Shown: positions 61,014 to 64,000 of the stretch, piece by piece
How the letters are laid out: the number at the start of each line of letters is the position of its first letter
Position numbering within the stretch: position 1 is the first letter of the stretch
Assembly (NCBI RefSeq): GCF_029227915.1
Contig: NC_079878.1
Location: forward strand, 18,106,001-18,170,000
DNA: 64,000 nucleotides
Origin: Hydractinia symbiolongicarpus
Lineage: Eukaryota > Cnidaria > Hydrozoa > Anthoathecata > Hydractiniidae
Direction: 5' to 3'
Made by a program: the position numbers and the translations under genes
Notes under the pieces: generated by a model
Told to the model about the DNA's origin: nothing
Database searches by the model: none
What the model saw: the letters and a program-made list of their open reading frames with translations, nothing else

Positions 61014-64000
61014 GCACACCGTCAAGTACGTGCACAGTCTTCCAAAAGGTTATAATACGGCCTTTTGCTGCCGAATAAAGGCCTTACACGTAAATGACGT
61101 GCTTCTACGAGCATAGACCGGCGGGGATCAGTCTAGTCCTTTCACACTCTATGAACTACGACGCCTCAAATCGTTTTCTATTCCGCAATGGCCATAGAAC
61201 ACCGTCAAGTACGTGCACAGTCTTCCAAAAGGTTATAATACGGCCTTTTGCAGCCTAATTAGGGCCTTGCACGTAGATGACGTGCTTCCACCACCATAGA
61301 CAAGTCGGGATTGGTCTAGTCATTCCACTGTCAGTGGACTACTCGGCTCAAGTCATTTTCCAATCCGCAATAGCCATAGAGCACTATCAACTACATGCAC
61401 AGTCTTCTAAAGGCTGTAATACGGCTTTTTGCAGCCTAACAGGGACCTTACACGTAAATCACGTGCTTCAAGTAGCCTAGACCGGTGCGGATCGGTCTAG
61501 TCCTTCAACTCTAAATGGACTACGACGTCTCAAGTCGTTTTCCATTCCGCAATGGCCATAGAACACCGTCAAGTACGTGCACAGTCTTCCAAAAGGTTAT
61601 AACACGGCCTTTTGCAGCCTAATAAAGGCCTTACACGTAAATGACGTGCTTCTACGAGCATAGACAGGTGGCCATAGGTCTAGTCCTTGCACTCTTAATG
61701 GACTACGACGCATCAAGTCGTTTTCCAGTCCTCAATAGCCATAGAACACCGTCAAGTACGTGCACAGTTTTCCAAAACGTTATAATACGGCCTTTTGCTG
61801 TCGAATAAAGGCCTTACACGTAAATCACGTGCTTCTACGAGCATAGACCGGCGGGGATCAGTCTAGTCCTTTCACACTCTGTGAACTACGACGCGTCAAA
61901 TCGTTTTCTATTCTGCAATGGCCATAGAACACCGTCAAGTACGTGCCCAAACTTCTAAAGCTTATAATACGGCCTTTTGCAGCCTAATAAGGGCCTTACA
62001 CGTAAATGACGTGCTTCTACGAGCATAGACAGGTGGCCATAGGTCTAGTCCTTGCACTCTTAATGGACTATGACGCAACAAGTCGTTTTCCATTCCTCAA
62101 TGGCCATAGAACACTACAACTACATGCGCAGTCTTCTAAAGGCTGTAATACGTCTTTTTGCAGCCTAACAGGGATCTTACACGTAAATCACGTCTTCCAG
62201 GAGCCTAGACATGTGAGGATCGGTCTGATCCTTCCCCCCTCAATAGACTACGACGCCTCAAGTCGTTTTCCATTCTGCAATGGCCATAGAACACCATCAA
62301 CTGCATGCACGGCCTTCTAAAATTTGTAGTACGGTCTTTTTGCAGCCTAATAGGGGTCTTATACGTTAATTACGTGCTTCTACGAGCATAGACAGGTGGC
62401 CATAGGTCTAGTCCTTCCACTCTAAATGGACTACGACGTCTCAAGTCGTTTTCCATTCCGCAATGGCCATAGAACACCGTCAAGTACGTGCACAGTCTTC
62501 CAAAAGGTTATAACACGGCCTTTTGCAGCCTAATAAAGGCCTTACACGTAAATGACGTGCTTCTACGAGCATAGACAGGTGGCCATAGGTCTAGTCCTTG
62601 CACTCTTAATGGACTACGACGCATCAAGTCGTTTTCCAGTCCTCAATAGCCATAGAACACCGTCAAGTACGTGCACAGTCTTCCAAAACGTTATAATACG
62701 GCCTTTTGCTGTCGAATAAAGGCCTTACACGTAAATGACGTGCTTCTACGAGCATAGACCGGCGGGGATCAGTCTAGTCCTTTCACACTCTATGAACTAC
62801 GACGCCTCAAATCGTTTTCTATTCCGCAATGGCCATAGAACACCGTTAAGTGCGTGCAAAAACTTCTAAAGGTTATAATACGGCCTTTTGCAGCCTAATA
62901 AGAGCCTAACACGTAAATCACGACCTTCTCGAAGCCCAGACTTGTTGCCATAGGTCTAGTCCTTCCACTCTAAATGGACTACGACGTCTCAAGTCGTTTT
63001 CCATTCCGCAATGGCCATAGAACACCGCCAAGTACGTGCACAGTCTTCCAAAAGGTTATAACACGGCCTTTTGCAGCCTAATAAAGGCCTTACACGTAAA
63101 TGACGTGCTTCTACGAGCATAGACAGGTGGCCATAGGTCTAGTCCTTGCACTCTTAATGGACTACGACGCATCAAGTCGTTTTCCAGTCCTCAATAGCCA
63201 TGGAACACCGTCAAGTACGTGCACAGTCTTCCAAAACGTTATAATACGGCATTTTGCTGTCGAATAAATGCCTTACACATAAATGACGTGCTTCTACGAG
63301 CATAGACCGGCGGGGATCAGTCTAGTCCTTTCACACTCTATGAACTACGACGCGTCAAATCGTTTTCTATTCTGCAATGGCCATAGAACACCGTCAAGTA
63401 CGTGCCCAAATTTCTAAAGCTTATAATACGGCCTTTTGCAGCCTAATAAGGGCCTTACACGTAAATGACGTGCTTCTACGAGCATAGACAGGTGGCCATA
63501 GGTCTAGTCCTTGCACTCTTAATGGACTATGACGCAACAAGTCGTTTTCCATTCTTTAATGGCCATAGAACACCATCAACTACATGCGCAGTCTTCTAAA
63601 TGCTGTAATACTGCTTTTTGCAGCCTAACAGGGATCTTACACGTAAATCACGTCTTCCAGGACCTAGACAGGTGAGGATCGGTCTGATCCTTCCACTCTC
63701 AATGGACTACGATGCCTCAATTCGTTTTCCATTCCGCAATGGGAATAGTACACCGTCAAGTACGTGCACAGTCTTCTAAAGATTATAATACACCCTTTGG
63801 AAGCCTAATAGGGACCTCACACGTCAATGATGTGCTTCTATGAGCATAGACAGGCAGCCATAGGTCTATTCCTTGCACTCTTAATGGACTAGGACGCGTC
63901 AAGTCGTTTTCCATTCCGCAATGGCCATAGCACACCGTCAAGTACGTGCACAGTCTTCCAAAAGGTTATAATACGGCCTTTTGCAGCCTAATAAACGCCT
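61014..64000 (+). repeat. Large HOR unit X, copy 3 (partial, runs off the window)
   Basis: Aligns with copy 2 at +3643 until about 62107. Only one D-K block follows instead of two, and the sequence then matches the later trimer of copy 2 at +3097 and, one monomer further on, at +3280. The C-D-E run with aatactgct seen at 60.3 kb is present again at 63.6 kb. The window ends inside a monomer starting at 63930. Confidence 0.83.
63930..64000 (+). repeat. Partial monomer at the window end (71 bp)
   Basis: The last monomer starts gcacaccgtcaagtacgtgc and is cut at ataaacgcct, which is the L-type diagnostic string. The array continues past the window. Its start likewise falls inside the array: base 1 happens to coincide with a monomer start. 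Confidence 0.9.

Larger units (their letters stand above)
1..64000 (+). repeat. Satellite DNA array, ~182-bp monomer, about 350 head-to-tail copies
   Basis: The motif gaacacc (or gcacacc, gtacacc, gagcact) returns every 181-184 bp from base 1 to the last complete monomer, and the window ends 71 bp into another copy (63930-64000). Every monomer carries the same landmarks in order: gtgcacagtct, a TATAATAC-like core, ttgcagcct, acacgta, a gagcatagac-type block, ctagtcc, actacgac, tttcc and caatggccata. All copies read in the same direction. Nothing non-satellite interrupts the array. One A-type monomer counted by hand (7661-7843) is 46.4% G+C. Array size, period and HOR structure are those of eukaryotic centromeric, pericentromeric or subtelomeric satellites. 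The family and the chromosome location are not identifiable from sequence alone. Confidence 0.97.

Noticed and set aside
1-64000. CRISPR-like array
   Set aside because: The repeats are contiguous 182-bp monomers without unique spacers, and their variants recur in ordered HORs. No cas-like gene is present.
1-64000. 5S rRNA tandem array
   Set aside because: The monomer has no 120-bp 5S-like transcribed region with A, IE and C boxes, and no T-run terminator.
1-64000. Naming the species or the satellite family
   Set aside because: The monomer did not match any satellite I can recall well enough to name (for example Arabidopsis 180-bp, maize CentC, rice CentO, human alpha satellite). A database search with one A-type monomer would decide it.

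Overview
The whole 64 kb window is one uninterrupted satellite DNA array. It is a head-to-tail tandem array of monomers of about 182 bp (181-184 bp in the ones I measured), roughly 350 copies, all in the same orientation. I see no gene, tRNA, rRNA, transposon, CRISPR array or unique-sequence island anywhere. The short open frames (up to 110 codons) recur only because the DNA recurs, and I treat none as coding. This layout points to a eukaryotic chromosome, in a centromeric, pericentromeric, subtelomeric or knob-like heterochromatin block. The near-nucleosomal monomer length fits many plant and animal satellites. I do not recognise the monomer family and cannot name the organism.

The monomers fall into at least twelve recurring variants, which I call A-H and J-M; the letters are mine. 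Their order is not random. From 5107 to 11305 the eight variants D-E-F-G-H-A-B-C form a higher-order repeat (HOR) of 1460 bp. It alternates with a nine-monomer form of 1642 bp that carries one extra C/B-like monomer, giving a 3.1 kb composite period.

Layout. 1-5106: mixed variants with no long period that I could find. 5107-11305: alternating 9-mer and 8-mer HOR units. 11306-18731: rearranged HOR with hybrid monomers and a 4383-bp shift between near-identical segments. 18732-31677: HOR with a shortened compound monomer (304 bp) in four copies, and a 1761-bp tandem duplication. 31678-44051: two adjacent 6187-bp (34-monomer) units with no difference at any site I compared, each holding an internal 1090-bp duplication. 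44052-54087: a patchwork built from the same parts (2357-2358-bp and 1095-bp shifts, one 218-bp aberrant unit). 54088-64000: three successive large units (3283 bp, 3643 bp and a partial one) that differ in the copy number of an internal 546-bp trimer.

There is no gene system here. The interest lies in the array's architecture: nested HORs of different ages, single rearrangements copied several times, clustered short dyad symmetries in the 3' half of the monomer, hybrid monomers whose switch points fall at one conserved dyad, and CpG frequency close to expectation. Coordinates of HOR units use the start of the 'gaacacc' motif (or its variants gcacacc, gtacacc, gagcact) as monomer position 1.
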